Source: Pseudocitrobacter vendiensis (GTDB lineage Bacteria; Pseudomonadota; Gammaproteobacteria; Enterobacterales; Enterobacteriaceae). Taken from it: a DNA stretch of 64,000 bases. Numbering within the stretch: position 1 is the first letter of the stretch; the number at the start of each line of letters is the position of its first letter. Shown piece after piece: positions 1 to 8,585 of this stretch. Under the pieces are notes generated by a model, which searched no databases, was not told the DNA's origin, and saw only the letters and a program-made list of their open reading frames with translations. The stretch lies in NCBI RefSeq assembly GCF_943590815.1, contig NZ_CALSBS010000002.1, forward strand, positions 62,001 through 126,000, in the 5' to 3' direction. The translations under genes and the position numbers were made by a program.

Positions 1-90
1 ATAACGCGACATACGGGAAATGTCTGGATTACCAGCAAATGTCAGGCCAGGCTCCGCTCAGGCCGGTGATACATACCCCGCAAGGGGCCA

Positions 91-1509
91 CTACGCGTTT
101 TTCAACATCCACTCAATTTCGGTTTCTGTGATAAGTCTTTCAAACTGCAGCAGTTCATCGTTTTTACAGGCGTGGTACACATGGCAGAAACGCTCGCCCA
201 AATAGTGGCGCAGGTCGTCGTTTTGCATAAACTCCCACAGCGCATCGCTCTGGCGAATCGGGAAGGGTAATCCTTCCTGTTCCAGCCCGTTGCCTTCCAC
301 TTCTTCCTGCAACGGCAACTCGTTATCAAGGCCGTGCAGAATACCGGCAAAAATCGCCGCCATTACCAGATACGGGTTGGCATCGGCTCCTGCCACGCGG
401 TATTCCACGCGGTGGTTATGACGATCGCCGCATGGAATCCGCAGGGCGACGGTGCGGTTGTTATGGCCCCACGACGCCTGCGTCGGCACATACATCCCCG
501 GCTGGAAGCGGCGATACGAGTTCACGTTCGGCGCCAGCAACGCCATTGATGACGGCATCAGGTCAATCATCCCGGCGAGCATCTTTTTCAGCAGCGGCGA
601 ATCTTCGCCTTCTGCGTCAGAAAGCACGTTCTCACCCCGGTTATTTTGCATACTGATATGGATGTGCATCCCGCTGCCCGCGTGCTCTTCATACGGCTTC
701 GCCATAAAAGTGGCGTGCATCTTATGCTTTTCCGCCATCAGACGCACCAGGCGTTTCAGGGCTAATGCGTCATCGCAGGCATCCAGCACGTTATCAGTGT
801 GGTACAGGTTGATCTCAAACTGGCCCGGCGAGGCTTCGGCGACCGCGCCATCTGCCGGGATCAGCTGTAACTGTGCCAGTTCATCAATATCATTGAGCAC
901 GTCGGCGAAATGGTTGAGGTTATCAACGGAGTAAACCTGGCTTTGCGTATTGCGGTCATCGGTGCCGGGAGCGCAGGGCGGTTGTAGGTAGCCTTCGGCG
1001 TCACGTTTGCGATCCAGTAAATAGAACTCCAGCTCTACCGCTACGACCGGGAACAAGCCGCGCTGGCGTAGCTGCTGCCACAGGCGGTTGAGAACGTTCC
1101 GCGGCTCAACGTCAAAGGGAGCGCCATCTTCATCGACCATGGTCAGGAGCATCTGACCGATATATTCCGGGTCGGCGGCGGAAGGGGTTAAGGAACCGAG
1201 TACCGGCACGCAGGTACGATCCGGTTCGCCCATATCCTGACCCAGGCCCGCTTCTTCTACGACGTTACCCAGAATATCCATCGCAAAGACGGAGGCCGGG
1301 AAGTAACACCCTTTCTCCAGCTTCTTCAGGCTGGAGACCGGGACGCGTTTTCCGCGGAAGCAGCCATTCAGGTCGGTAAGCAGTACATCAACATATTGCG
1401 TATTCGGGTAGCGCTCCAGGTAGCGTTTCACTTCCTGCGTAAAGGCGCTACCCCGCCTCTCTTCTGACTGCTGAACAAAGTTCTCTACTTCAACGATATT
1501 GGTTTCCAT
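91..1509 (-). CDS. puuA: Gamma-glutamylputrescine synthetase PuuA
   Basis: First enzyme of the Puu pathway: ATP-dependent ligation of glutamate to putrescine in the cytoplasm. The 472-residue frame matches the E. coli PuuA length when started at the ATG at 1507-1509; a longer in-frame extension upstream is untranslated-looking AT-rich DNA. It is a glutamine-synthetase fold protein: the C-terminal catalytic domain carries the nucleotide/metal-binding motif AGSGMHIHIS and the arginine-rich stretch RIPCGDRHNHRVEYR. It is divergent from puuDRCBE across a 212-base intergenic region with PuuR-like boxes, so it is probably repressed by PuuR and induced by putrescine. In E. coli puuP lies downstream; the window ends before that can be checked. 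Confidence 0.97.
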   Translation of the reverse strand: METNIVEVENFVQQSEERRGSAFTQEVKRYLERYPNTQYVDVLLTDLNGCFRGKRVPVSSLKKLEKGCYFPASVFAMDILGNVVEEAGLGQDMGEPDRTCVPVLGSLTPSAADPEYIGQMLLTMVDEDGAPFDVEPRNVLNRLWQQLRQRGLFPVVAVELEFYLLDRKRDAEGYLQPPCAPGTDDRNTQSQVYSVDNLNHFADVLNDIDELAQLQLIPADGAVAEASPGQFEINLYHTDNVLDACDDALALKRLVRLMAEKHKMHATFMAKPYEEHAGSGMHIHISMQNNRGENVLSDAEGEDSPLLKKMLAGMIDLMPSSMALLAPNVNSYRRFQPGMYVPTQASWGHNNRTVALRIPCGDRHNHRVEYRVAGADANPYLVMAAIFAGILHGLDNELPLQEEVEGNGLEQEGLPFPIRQSDALWEFMQNDDLRHYLGERFCHVYHACKNDELLQFERLITETEIEWMLKNA

Positions 1510-1553
1510 GATTCTTCGCCTTTGGTTTTGTTTTCCGCTCGCTATGAAAGCGT

Positions 1554-1740
1554 AAAATATAATGACCACTCTTCGAATTTGTATGCAAACTAAATGTTTG
1601 TCAAATGTTAAATTAAGTTTGCAAAACAGAAAATCCACTGCTAGATTGAAAAAATATTGAACAGAAAGGTCATTTTAACCGCAGTAATGGCGATAATTTA
1701 GTCCACTTTGTGAGATCGATCATGGAAAATATAATGTACA
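1554..1740. promoter_or_regulatory. PuuR operator cluster between puuA and puuD
   Basis: Two close copies of the PuuR box known from E. coli (AAAATATAATGAACA) are visible: AAAATATAATGACCA at 1554-1568 and AAAATATAATGTACA at 1726-1740. A weaker, shorter version (AAAATATTGAACA) is at 1651-1663. The first lies just upstream of puuA; the third overlaps the puuD start codon region. The arrangement fits coordinate repression of both divergent transcripts by PuuR. The boxes are seen in the sequence; their use by PuuR is inferred from E. coli. Confidence 0.75.
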
Positions 1741-2486
1741 AGCCGGTTATCGGTATCGTGATGTGCAGGAACAGGCTTAAGGGTCATGAGACCCAGACCC
1801 TGCAAGAAAAGTACCTGAATGCCATTATTCACGCGGGCGGTTTGCCGATTGCGCTGCCACATGCGCTGGCGGAGCCTGAGTTACTCGCAGAACTTCTGCC
1901 GAAACTCGATGGCATTTATCTGCCAGGAAGCCCCAGCAATGTGCAGCCGCACCTATATGGTGAAAACGGCGATGAGCCTGACGCCGATCCCGGGCGTGAT
2001 CTTCTGAGCATGGCGTTAATTAATGCCGCACTCGAAAGGCGCATCCCCATTTTCGCCATCTGCCGTGGGTTACAGGAACTGGTGGTGGCCACCGGCGGGG
2101 CATTGCATCGCAAGCTGTGCGAGCAGCCAGAACTGCTGGAACATCGTGAAGATCCTGAGTTGCCGGTCGAACAGCAGTATGCGCCATCGCACGAAGTGCA
2201 GGTTGAAGAGGGCGGATTATTGTCCGCATTGTTACCTGACTGTAGCAACTTTTGGGTAAACTCCCTGCACGGGCAAGGGGCGAAAGTTGTGAGCCCGCGA
2301 TTGCGCGTCGAAGCCCGTTCACCGGATGGGCTGGTGGAGGCGGTGAGCGTTAATAATCACCCCTTCGCGCTGGGCGTGCAGTGGCACCCGGAATGGAACA
2401 GTAGCGAGTATGCGCTTTCGCGTATATTGTTTGAGGGCTTTATCACCGCTTGTCAGAACCATATCGCTGAAAAACAGCGGCTCTGA
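1722..2486 (+). CDS. puuD: Gamma-glutamyl-gamma-aminobutyrate hydrolase PuuD
   Basis: Hydrolyses gamma-glutamyl-GABA to glutamate and GABA, the fourth Puu step. It is a class I glutamine amidotransferase-like hydrolase: nucleophile cysteine in FAICRGLQEL (about residue 114) and the His/Glu pair in GVQWHPEW near the C terminus. Starting at the ATG at 1722 gives 254 residues, the E. coli PuuD length; an in-frame ATG at 1710 would add four. It is the first gene of puuDRCBE. The start codon region coincides with a PuuR-like box, so repressor binding would cover the translation start. Confidence 0.97.
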   Translation: MENIMYKPVIGIVMCRNRLKGHETQTLQEKYLNAIIHAGGLPIALPHALAEPELLAELLPKLDGIYLPGSPSNVQPHLYGENGDEPDADPGRDLLSMALINAALERRIPIFAICRGLQELVVATGGALHRKLCEQPELLEHREDPELPVEQQYAPSHEVQVEEGGLLSALLPDCSNFWVNSLHGQGAKVVSPRLRVEARSPDGLVEAVSVNNHPFALGVQWHPEWNSSEYALSRILFEGFITACQNHIAEKQRL

Positions 2487-2511
2487 CCCCTACAGTTAAG
2501 GAAATGCAATT

Positions 2512-3069
2512 ATGAGTGATGACGGACTGGCACCGGGTAAACGCTTGTCGGAAATCCGCCAGCAGCAGGGACTTTCACAACGTCGTGCCGCCGAACTCTC
2601 CGGGCTGACTCACAGTGCTATCAGTACGATAGAGCAAGATAAAGTCAGCCCAGCTATCAGTACGCTGCAAAAGCTGCTGAAGGTGTATGGTCTGTCACTC
2701 TCGGAATTCTTTTCCGAGCCGGAAAAACCTGATGAACCGCAGGTCGTCATTAATCAGGACGACTTAATTGAGATGGGCAGTCAGGGTGTGTCAATGAAGC
2801 TGGTGCATAACGGTAACCCGAATCGCACACTGGCGATGATCTTTGAAACGTACCAGCCGGGCACAACCACTGGGGAAAGAATTAAGCATCAGGGTGAGGA
2901 AATAGGCACAGTACTGGAAGGTGAAATTGTTCTGACGATTAATGGTCAGGACTATCACCTCGTTGCGGGGCAAAGTTATGCCATTAATACCGGCATCCCG
3001 CACAGTTTCAGTAATACGTCGGCAGGTGTTTGCCGAATTATCAGCGCCCATACCCCCACCACGTTTTAA
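2512..3069 (+). CDS. puuR: HTH-type repressor PuuR
   Basis: Putrescine-responsive repressor of the puu genes. The 185-residue protein has an N-terminal XRE-type helix-turn-helix (about residues 10-65, with LSQRRAAELSGLTHSAIS) and a C-terminal cupin domain (about 105-180, with GEEIGTVLEGEI and IPHSF), the standard PuuR layout and length. It lies 25 bases after puuD in the same orientation. The operators it would bind are upstream, between puuA and puuD, so the gene is autoregulated in the expected way. Confidence 0.96.
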   Translation: MSDDGLAPGKRLSEIRQQQGLSQRRAAELSGLTHSAISTIEQDKVSPAISTLQKLLKVYGLSLSEFFSEPEKPDEPQVVINQDDLIEMGSQGVSMKLVHNGNPNRTLAMIFETYQPGTTTGERIKHQGEEIGTVLEGEIVLTINGQDYHLVAGQSYAINTGIPHSFSNTSAGVCRIISAHTPTTF

Positions 3070-3082
3070 TCTTTTGGTTTTT

Positions 3083-3112
3083 GTAGGCCGGGTAAGCGAA
3101 GCGCCACCCGGC
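3083..3112. repeat. REP-like palindrome between puuR and puuC
   Basis: A short palindromic element beginning GTAGGCCGGGTAAGCG and ending GCGCCACCCGGC folds into a hairpin. It is a single REP-type unit in the 163-base gap between puuR and puuC, where it may stabilise the upstream puuDR messenger or separate the two parts of the operon. Confidence 0.6.
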
Positions 3113-3232
3113 TTGCTATAAAGGCTGTCATAAAGAACGTCACTGGAAATAAACGGGCTTATCGCCCGGGGATCTCTGCGCCCTGACGTTCACAAATTGC
3201 ATATATCTGATAGACGTGAAACAGGAGTCATA

Positions 3233-4720
3233 ATGAATTTTCATCATCTGGCTTACTGGCAGGATAAAGCGTTAAGTCTCGCCATTGAAACCCGCTTATT
3301 TATTAACGGTGAATATTCCGCTGCGGCGGAAAATGAAACCTTTGAAACGGTTGATCCGGTCACCCAGGCACCGCTGGCGGATATTGCGCGCGGTAAGAGC
3401 GCCGATATTGATCGTGCGGTGAGTGCGGCGCGTAGCGTATTTGAACGCGGCGACTGGTCGCAGGCTGCCCCGGCAAAACGTAAAGCGGTGCTGAACAAAC
3501 TCGCTGATTTAATGGAAGCCCACGCCGAAGAGCTGGCGCTGCTGGAAACGCTCGACACCGGCAAACCAATTCGTCACAGCCTGCGTGATGATATTCCCGG
3601 CGCGGCGCGCGCCATTCGCTGGTACGCCGAAGCCATCGACAAAGTGTATGGCGAAGTGGCGACCACCAGTAGCAATGACCTGGCGATGATCGTGCGTGAA
3701 CCGGTGGGCGTGATTGCTGCCATTGTACCGTGGAACTTCCCGCTGCTGCTGACCTGCTGGAAACTCGGCCCGGCGCTGGCGTCAGGGAACAGTGTCGTCC
3801 TGAAGCCGTCGGAAAAATCACCGCTTAGCGCGATTCGTCTCGCCGGGCTGGCGAAAGAAGCGGGTCTGCCGGATGGCGTGCTGAACGTGGTGACCGGTTT
3901 TGGTCATGAAGCGGGCCAGGCGCTGTCGCGTCATAACGATATCGATGCCATCGCCTTTACCGGTTCGACCCGTACCGGGAAACAGCTGCTGAAAGATGCA
4001 GGCGACAGCAACATGAAACGCGTCTGGCTGGAAGCGGGCGGCAAAAGCGCCAACATCGTTTTCGCTGACTGCCCGGATCTGCAAAAAGCCGCGAGTGCCA
4101 CCGCTGCAGGTATCTTCTATAACCAGGGCCAGGTGTGCATCGCCGGAACGCGTTTGTTGCTGGAAGAGAGCATTGCCGATGAGTTCTTAGCCCTGTTAAA
4201 ACAGCAGGCGCAAAACTGGCAGCCGGGCCATCCACTTGATCCCGCAACCACCATGGGCACCTTAATCGACTGCGCCCACGCCGACTCGGTCCATAGCTTT
4301 ATTCGGGAAGGCGAAAGCAAAGGGCAACTGCTGCTGGATGGCCGTAACGCCGAGCTGGCTGCCGCCATCGGCCCGACCATCTTTGTAGATGTAGACCCGA
4401 ATGCGTCCTTAAGCCGCGAAGAGATTTTCGGTCCGGTGCTGGTGGTCACGCGTTTCACATCAGAAGAACAGGCGCTACAGCTTGCCAACGACAGCCAGTA
4501 CGGACTTGGCGCGGCGGTATGGACACGCGACCTCTCCCGCGCGCACCGCATGAGTCGCCGCCTGAAAGCCGGTTCCGTCTTCGTCAATAACTACAACGAC
4601 GGTGATATGACCGTGCCGTTTGGCGGCTATAAGCAGAGCGGCAACGGTCGCGACAAATCCCTGCACGCCCTTGAAAAATTCACCGAACTGAAAACCATCT
4701 GGATAAGCCTGGAGGCCTGA
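3233..4720 (+). CDS. puuC: Gamma-glutamyl-gamma-aminobutyraldehyde dehydrogenase PuuC
   Basis: NAD(P)-dependent aldehyde dehydrogenase that oxidises gamma-glutamyl-gamma-aminobutyraldehyde to gamma-glutamyl-GABA. The frame shows the family motifs in order: VPWNFPLLL (cofactor fold), FTGSTRTG, LEAGGKSANIVF with the general-base glutamate, and NQGQVCIAGTR with the catalytic cysteine (about residue 302). The ATG at 3233, preceded by an AGGAG ribosome binding site, gives 495 residues, the E. coli length; an upstream in-frame ATG at 3197 lacks such a site. It is followed by puuB after one base. Confidence 0.97.
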   Translation: MNFHHLAYWQDKALSLAIETRLFINGEYSAAAENETFETVDPVTQAPLADIARGKSADIDRAVSAARSVFERGDWSQAAPAKRKAVLNKLADLMEAHAEELALLETLDTGKPIRHSLRDDIPGAARAIRWYAEAIDKVYGEVATTSSNDLAMIVREPVGVIAAIVPWNFPLLLTCWKLGPALASGNSVVLKPSEKSPLSAIRLAGLAKEAGLPDGVLNVVTGFGHEAGQALSRHNDIDAIAFTGSTRTGKQLLKDAGDSNMKRVWLEAGGKSANIVFADCPDLQKAASATAAGIFYNQGQVCIAGTRLLLEESIADEFLALLKQQAQNWQPGHPLDPATTMGTLIDCAHADSVHSFIREGESKGQLLLDGRNAELAAAIGPTIFVDVDPNASLSREEIFGPVLVVTRFTSEEQALQLANDSQYGLGAAVWTRDLSRAHRMSRRLKAGSVFVNNYNDGDMTVPFGGYKQSGNGRDKSLHALEKFTELKTIWISLEA

Positions 4721-4721
4721 A

Positions 4722-6002
4722 ATGACCGAACATACCAGCAGTTATTACGCCGCCAGTGCGAATAAATACGCGCCATTCGACACGCTGAATGAGTCGATTT
4801 CCTGCGACGTTTGCGTGGTCGGCGGCGGCTATACCGGGCTTTCCTCCGCGCTGCATCTGGCGGAAGCGGGCTTTGACGTGGTGGTTCTTGAAGCCTCACG
4901 CATCGGCTTCGGCGCAAGCGGACGCAACGGCGGGCAGCTTGTGAACTCCTACAGCCGCGACATCGACGTTATCGAAAAAAGCTACGGCATGGATACCGCC
5001 CGTATGCTCGGCAGCATGATGTTCGAGGGTGGCGAGATCATCCGCGAACGTATCAAACGTTATCAGATTGACTGCGACTATCGCCCCGGCGGCCTGTTTG
5101 TGGCGATGAATGATAAACAACTCGCCACACTCGAAGAGCAGAAAGAGAACTGGGAACGCTACGGCAATAAACAGCTGGAGCTGCTGGACGCCAACGCTAT
5201 TCGCCGCGAGGTCGCCAGCGATCGCTACACGGGTGCGCTGCTGGATCACAGCGGTGGACATATTCATCCGCTAAACCTCGCCATTGGTGAAGCCGATGCC
5301 ATCCGCCTGAACGGCGGGCGCGTGTATGAGCTTTCCGCCGTGACGCAGATCCAGCACACCACGCCAGCCGTGGTGCGGACTGCCAATGGTCAGGTGACGG
5401 CGAAGTATGTGATTGTCGCCGGGAATGCGTATCTGGGCGATAAAGTAGAGCCGGATCTGGCGAAACGCAGCATGCCGTGCGGCACGCAGGTGATCACCAC
5501 TGAACCACTGTCGGAAGATTTAGCCCGTTCGCTGATCCCGAAAAACTACTGTGTGGAAGACTGTAACTATCTTCTTGATTACTACCGCCTGACTGCCGAT
5601 AACCGCTTGCTGTACGGCGGCGGCGTGGTCTACGGCGCGCGCGACCCGGATGACGTTGAGCGCCTTGTTGTGCCGAAACTGCTGAAAACCTTCCCGCAGT
5701 TGAAGGGCGTGAAAATTGATTACCGCTGGACGGGCAACTTCCTGCTGACCTTGTCGCGTATGCCGCAGTTCGGTCGCCTTGATACCAACATCTATTACAT
5801 GCAGGGTTACAGCGGCCACGGCGTCACCTGTACCCATCTTGCCGGGCGTTTGATTGCTGAACTGCTGCGCGGTGACGCCGAACGCTTCGACGCCTTCGCC
5901 AATCTGCCGCATTACCCGTTCCCCGGCGGGCGCACGCTGCGCGTGCCATTTACCGCGATGGGCGCGGCTTATTACAGCCTGCGCGATCGTCTGGGCGTTT
6001 AA
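4722..6002 (+). CDS. puuB: Gamma-glutamylputrescine oxidase PuuB
   Basis: FAD-dependent oxidase converting gamma-glutamylputrescine to gamma-glutamyl-gamma-aminobutyraldehyde with release of ammonia and hydrogen peroxide. The N-terminal Rossmann dinucleotide motif VVGGGYTGLSSALHLAEAG (about residues 32-50) and the C-terminal MQGYSGHGV segment are typical of DAO-family flavoproteins. Length is 426 residues, as in E. coli. Its ATG follows the puuC stop after a single base, so the two are translationally coupled and make consecutive enzymes. Confidence 0.97.
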   Translation: MTEHTSSYYAASANKYAPFDTLNESISCDVCVVGGGYTGLSSALHLAEAGFDVVVLEASRIGFGASGRNGGQLVNSYSRDIDVIEKSYGMDTARMLGSMMFEGGEIIRERIKRYQIDCDYRPGGLFVAMNDKQLATLEEQKENWERYGNKQLELLDANAIRREVASDRYTGALLDHSGGHIHPLNLAIGEADAIRLNGGRVYELSAVTQIQHTTPAVVRTANGQVTAKYVIVAGNAYLGDKVEPDLAKRSMPCGTQVITTEPLSEDLARSLIPKNYCVEDCNYLLDYYRLTADNRLLYGGGVVYGARDPDDVERLVVPKLLKTFPQLKGVKIDYRWTGNFLLTLSRMPQFGRLDTNIYYMQGYSGHGVTCTHLAGRLIAELLRGDAERFDAFANLPHYPFPGGRTLRVPFTAMGAAYYSLRDRLGV

Positions 6003-6039
6003 TTTCCGATTAACAGTGAAGAGTCAAAAGGTGTGAAAC

Positions 6040-7305
6040 ATGAGCAACAATGAATTCCATCAGCGTCGTCTTTCTGCTACCCCACGCGGGGTTGGCGTGA
6101 TGTGTAACTTCTTCGCCCAGTCGGCAGAAAACGCCACGCTGAAGGATGTAGAGGGCAACGAATATATCGATTTCGCCGCAGGCATTGCGGTGCTGAATAC
6201 CGGGCATCGCCACCCTGATCTGGCCGCGGCGGTGGAGCAGCAATTGCAACAGTTTACCCACACGGCGTATCAGATTGTGCCGTACGAAAGCTACGTCACC
6301 CTGGCGGAGAAAATCAACGCCCTTGCCCCGGTGAGCGGGCAGGCTAAAACTGCGTTCTTCACCACCGGTGCGGAAGCGGTGGAGAACGCGGTGAAAATCG
6401 CCCGCGCCCATACCGGACGCCCTGGCGTGATTGCGTTTAGCGGCGGCTTCCACGGTCGTACATATATGACCATGGCGCTGACCGGAAAGGTCGCGCCGTA
6501 CAAAATCGGCTTCGGCCCGTTCCCCGGTTCGGTGTATCACGTACCTTATCCGTCAGATTTACATGGCGTTTCAACGCAGGACTCCCTCGATGCCATCGAA
6601 CGCTTGTTTAAATCGGACATTGAAGCGAAGCAGGTGGCGGCGATTATTTTCGAACCGGTGCAGGGCGAAGGCGGTTTCAACGTTGCGCCAAAAGAGCTGG
6701 TTGCCGCCATTCGCCGCCTGTGCGACGAGCACGGTATTGTGATGATTGCCGATGAAGTGCAAAGCGGCTTTGCGCGTACCGGTAAACTGTTTGCCATGGA
6801 TCACTACGCCGATAAGCCGGACTTAATGACGATGGCGAAAAGCCTCGCGGGCGGGATGCCGCTTTCAGGTGTGGTTGGGAACGCGAATATAATGGACGCA
6901 CCCGCGCCGGGCGGACTTGGCGGCACCTACGCCGGGAACCCGCTGGCGGTCGCTGCCGCGCATGCGGTGCTCAACATTATTGACAAAGAATTCCTTTGCG
7001 AACGCGCGAATCAACTGGGCCAGCGCCTGACGCAAACGCTGATAGATGCTAAAGAAAGCGTTCCGGCTATTGCTGCGGTACGCGGTCTGGGGTCGATGAT
7101 TGCGGCGGAGTTTAACGACCCGCAAACGGGCGAGCCTTCCGCCGCCATTGCGCAGAAAATTCAGCAGCGCGCGCTGGCGCAGGGATTGTTATTGCTGACC
7201 TGCGGCGCGTACGGCAACGTGATTCGTTTCCTGTACCCGCTGACCATCCCGGACGCGCAGTTCGATGCGGCAATGAAAATTTTGCAGGATGCGCTGCACG
7301 ACTAA
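6040..7305 (+). CDS. puuE: 4-aminobutyrate aminotransferase PuuE
   Basis: PLP-dependent class III aminotransferase turning GABA into succinate semialdehyde. It is 421 residues, equal to E. coli PuuE. Motifs: TTGAEAVENAVKIAR, FHGRT, the cofactor aspartate in VMIADEVQSGFARTG, and the Schiff-base lysine in MTMAKSLAGGMPLSG. It is the last gene of puuDRCBE, 37 bases after puuB, and is followed by a strong hairpin. GabT is a close paralogue; position in the puu operon supports PuuE. Confidence 0.96.
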   Translation: MSNNEFHQRRLSATPRGVGVMCNFFAQSAENATLKDVEGNEYIDFAAGIAVLNTGHRHPDLAAAVEQQLQQFTHTAYQIVPYESYVTLAEKINALAPVSGQAKTAFFTTGAEAVENAVKIARAHTGRPGVIAFSGGFHGRTYMTMALTGKVAPYKIGFGPFPGSVYHVPYPSDLHGVSTQDSLDAIERLFKSDIEAKQVAAIIFEPVQGEGGFNVAPKELVAAIRRLCDEHGIVMIADEVQSGFARTGKLFAMDHYADKPDLMTMAKSLAGGMPLSGVVGNANIMDAPAPGGLGGTYAGNPLAVAAAHAVLNIIDKEFLCERANQLGQRLTQTLIDAKESVPAIAAVRGLGSMIAAEFNDPQTGEPSAAIAQKIQQRALAQGLLLLTCGAYGNVIRFLYPLTIPDAQFDAAMKILQDALHD

Positions 7306-7313
7306 CGGTTATT

Positions 7314-7335
7314 CCCCCTGCATCCCTGCAGGGGG
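7314..7335. terminator. Hairpin between convergent puuE and uspF
   Basis: Nine-base perfect arms CCCCCTGCA and TGCAGGGGG separated by TCCC lie between convergent puuE and uspF. The T tract on either side is poor, so it could be a weak bidirectional terminator or an mRNA-end stabiliser. Confidence 0.6.
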
Positions 7336-7339
7336 CCCT

Positions 7340-7774
7340 TTACAGGCGAATCACAAACACCGGCACACGGGCATGGCGTAAAATCCCCGAGGCTTCAGAC
7401 CCCAGCAGATGCGACTGCTTTGCCGGATTGCGCGAACCAATCACCACCACATCCGCTTTCAGCTCATCTGCCAGCGTCGCGACGGCGTCACGCACTTTCC
7501 CGCTACGAATATGGTGATGAATACGGTTCTGAGGGAATGAGAGACTTCTTGCCAGTTGGGCCATTTTCTCTTCGCTGGCACACTGTAGGTATTGCTGCAT
7601 TTTCTTCGCGTCGGCGATAAAACCACGGGTAAGCATGGGTGAAAATTCCGGCAGCACGTGCAGAAGGTGAATATCACCGCCAGCTTTCTCGGCCAGATAT
7701 TGCGCGTGTGTTAAGGCGTTGTCGGCGAGGTCAGACTCAAAGACATCAACGGGAACCAAAATCGTTTTATACAT
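7340..7774 (-). CDS. uspF: Universal stress protein UspF
   Basis: Single-domain universal stress protein of 144 residues, an ATP-binding fold. It begins MYKTILVPVDVFES and ends with the nucleotide-binding signature VVVIGSRNPAKQSHLLGSEA followed by HARVPVFVI, as in E. coli UspF (YnaF). It is a stand-alone gene convergent with puuE. UspF is linked to adhesion, motility and stress tolerance in E. coli; nothing here shows how it is regulated. Confidence 0.93.
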   Translation of the reverse strand: MYKTILVPVDVFESDLADNALTHAQYLAEKAGGDIHLLHVLPEFSPMLTRGFIADAKKMQQYLQCASEEKMAQLARSLSFPQNRIHHHIRSGKVRDAVATLADELKADVVVIGSRNPAKQSHLLGSEASGILRHARVPVFVIRL

Positions 7775-7918
7775 AGTTGAAATCCCTTCATATCAATCAT
7801 TTGCTGAAATAATCTTTATTGTGGATAACAACGCATAAAGGGGCCAGCGATCGCGGTCACTGATTAAGAAATATCAACAAATCAGATGGTTAATTTACAG
7901 TTTGTGACTGACGTTTGC

Positions 7919-8058
7919 CCGGCCTCCAGATCCCGTAGGCCTGATAAGCGAAGCGCATCAGGCAACTGCGCAGTCTCCTGCCGGGGGCGCTGCGCTTGCC
8001 CGGCCTACAAGGCTGAAGATCCGGTAGGCCTGATAAGCGAAGCGCCATCAGGCGTTAT
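7919..8058. repeat. REP/BIME pair (two 89-base units)
   Basis: Two copies of the unit that starts GTAGGCCTGATAAGCG (7935 and 8024, 89 bases apart) with the intervening GCCGGGGGCGCTGCGCTTGC arm. It is the same unit as the eight-copy array at 29781-30449 and lies upstream of divergently arranged uspF, at the 3' end of the 8068-8385 gene. Confidence 0.85.
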
Positions 8059-8067
8059 GGCACACGC

Positions 8068-8385
8068 CTACAGCTTGTTCAGCCGCTGAACGCTAATGTT
8101 ATCCAGCTTGCCATCTAATATTTCCAGAAAGTCATCGTGATACGGCATGGCGACGTGTTTTTTCAAATCGTCCTCAGACTTCCAGCGCTCAATAAACACA
8201 AATGACACCGCGCCTTCCACCGCCAGATTACGCACGTCCGGAATGGCGCGGCTTTCGTGCAAATCATATTGCAGGCAACCCGCTTCCAGCTGCGTTGGGC
8301 CGACCATCGCCTGCGCGGCGGTGCGGATGGTATCGACATACTCTTTGCGCGGGGTCAGGGTGGCGACAATTTTCACTTCACTCAT
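8068..8385 (-). CDS. Antibiotic biosynthesis monooxygenase-fold protein (YgiN-like)
   Basis: A 105-residue ABM-domain protein (dimeric alpha+beta barrel). Typical features are the N-terminal strand VKIVATLTPRKEYVD, the central EAGCLQYDLHES segment and the YHDDFLEILDGKL tail. Relatives include quinol monooxygenase YgiN and autoinducer-processing LsrG; the substrate here is not predictable. The chosen ATG (8383-8385) has a nearby ribosome binding site; upstream in-frame codons look non-coding. It is divergent from the flavin ene-reductase at 8586, suggesting joint control and a shared job in electrophile or quinone detoxification. Confidence 0.85.
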   Translation of the reverse strand: MSEVKIVATLTPRKEYVDTIRTAAQAMVGPTQLEAGCLQYDLHESRAIPDVRNLAVEGAVSFVFIERWKSEDDLKKHVAMPYHDDFLEILDGKLDNISVQRLNKL

Positions 8386-8585
8386 AGTGATATCCTTTTT
8401 GTTATCAATGATTAGACGAATATTAGACGCATGATCATTGAGAGTAGTGGTGAATCTGCACAATTGCCACTATTAGCAGTAATGATCTTTGCTTAAATCG
8501 CAAAAATCATTTGCCGCTATGCCCCTTAATGCAATGCGACAGCAGCGTTATCCTGCCGCCAGTGACATTAACCGGGAGAACCTCA

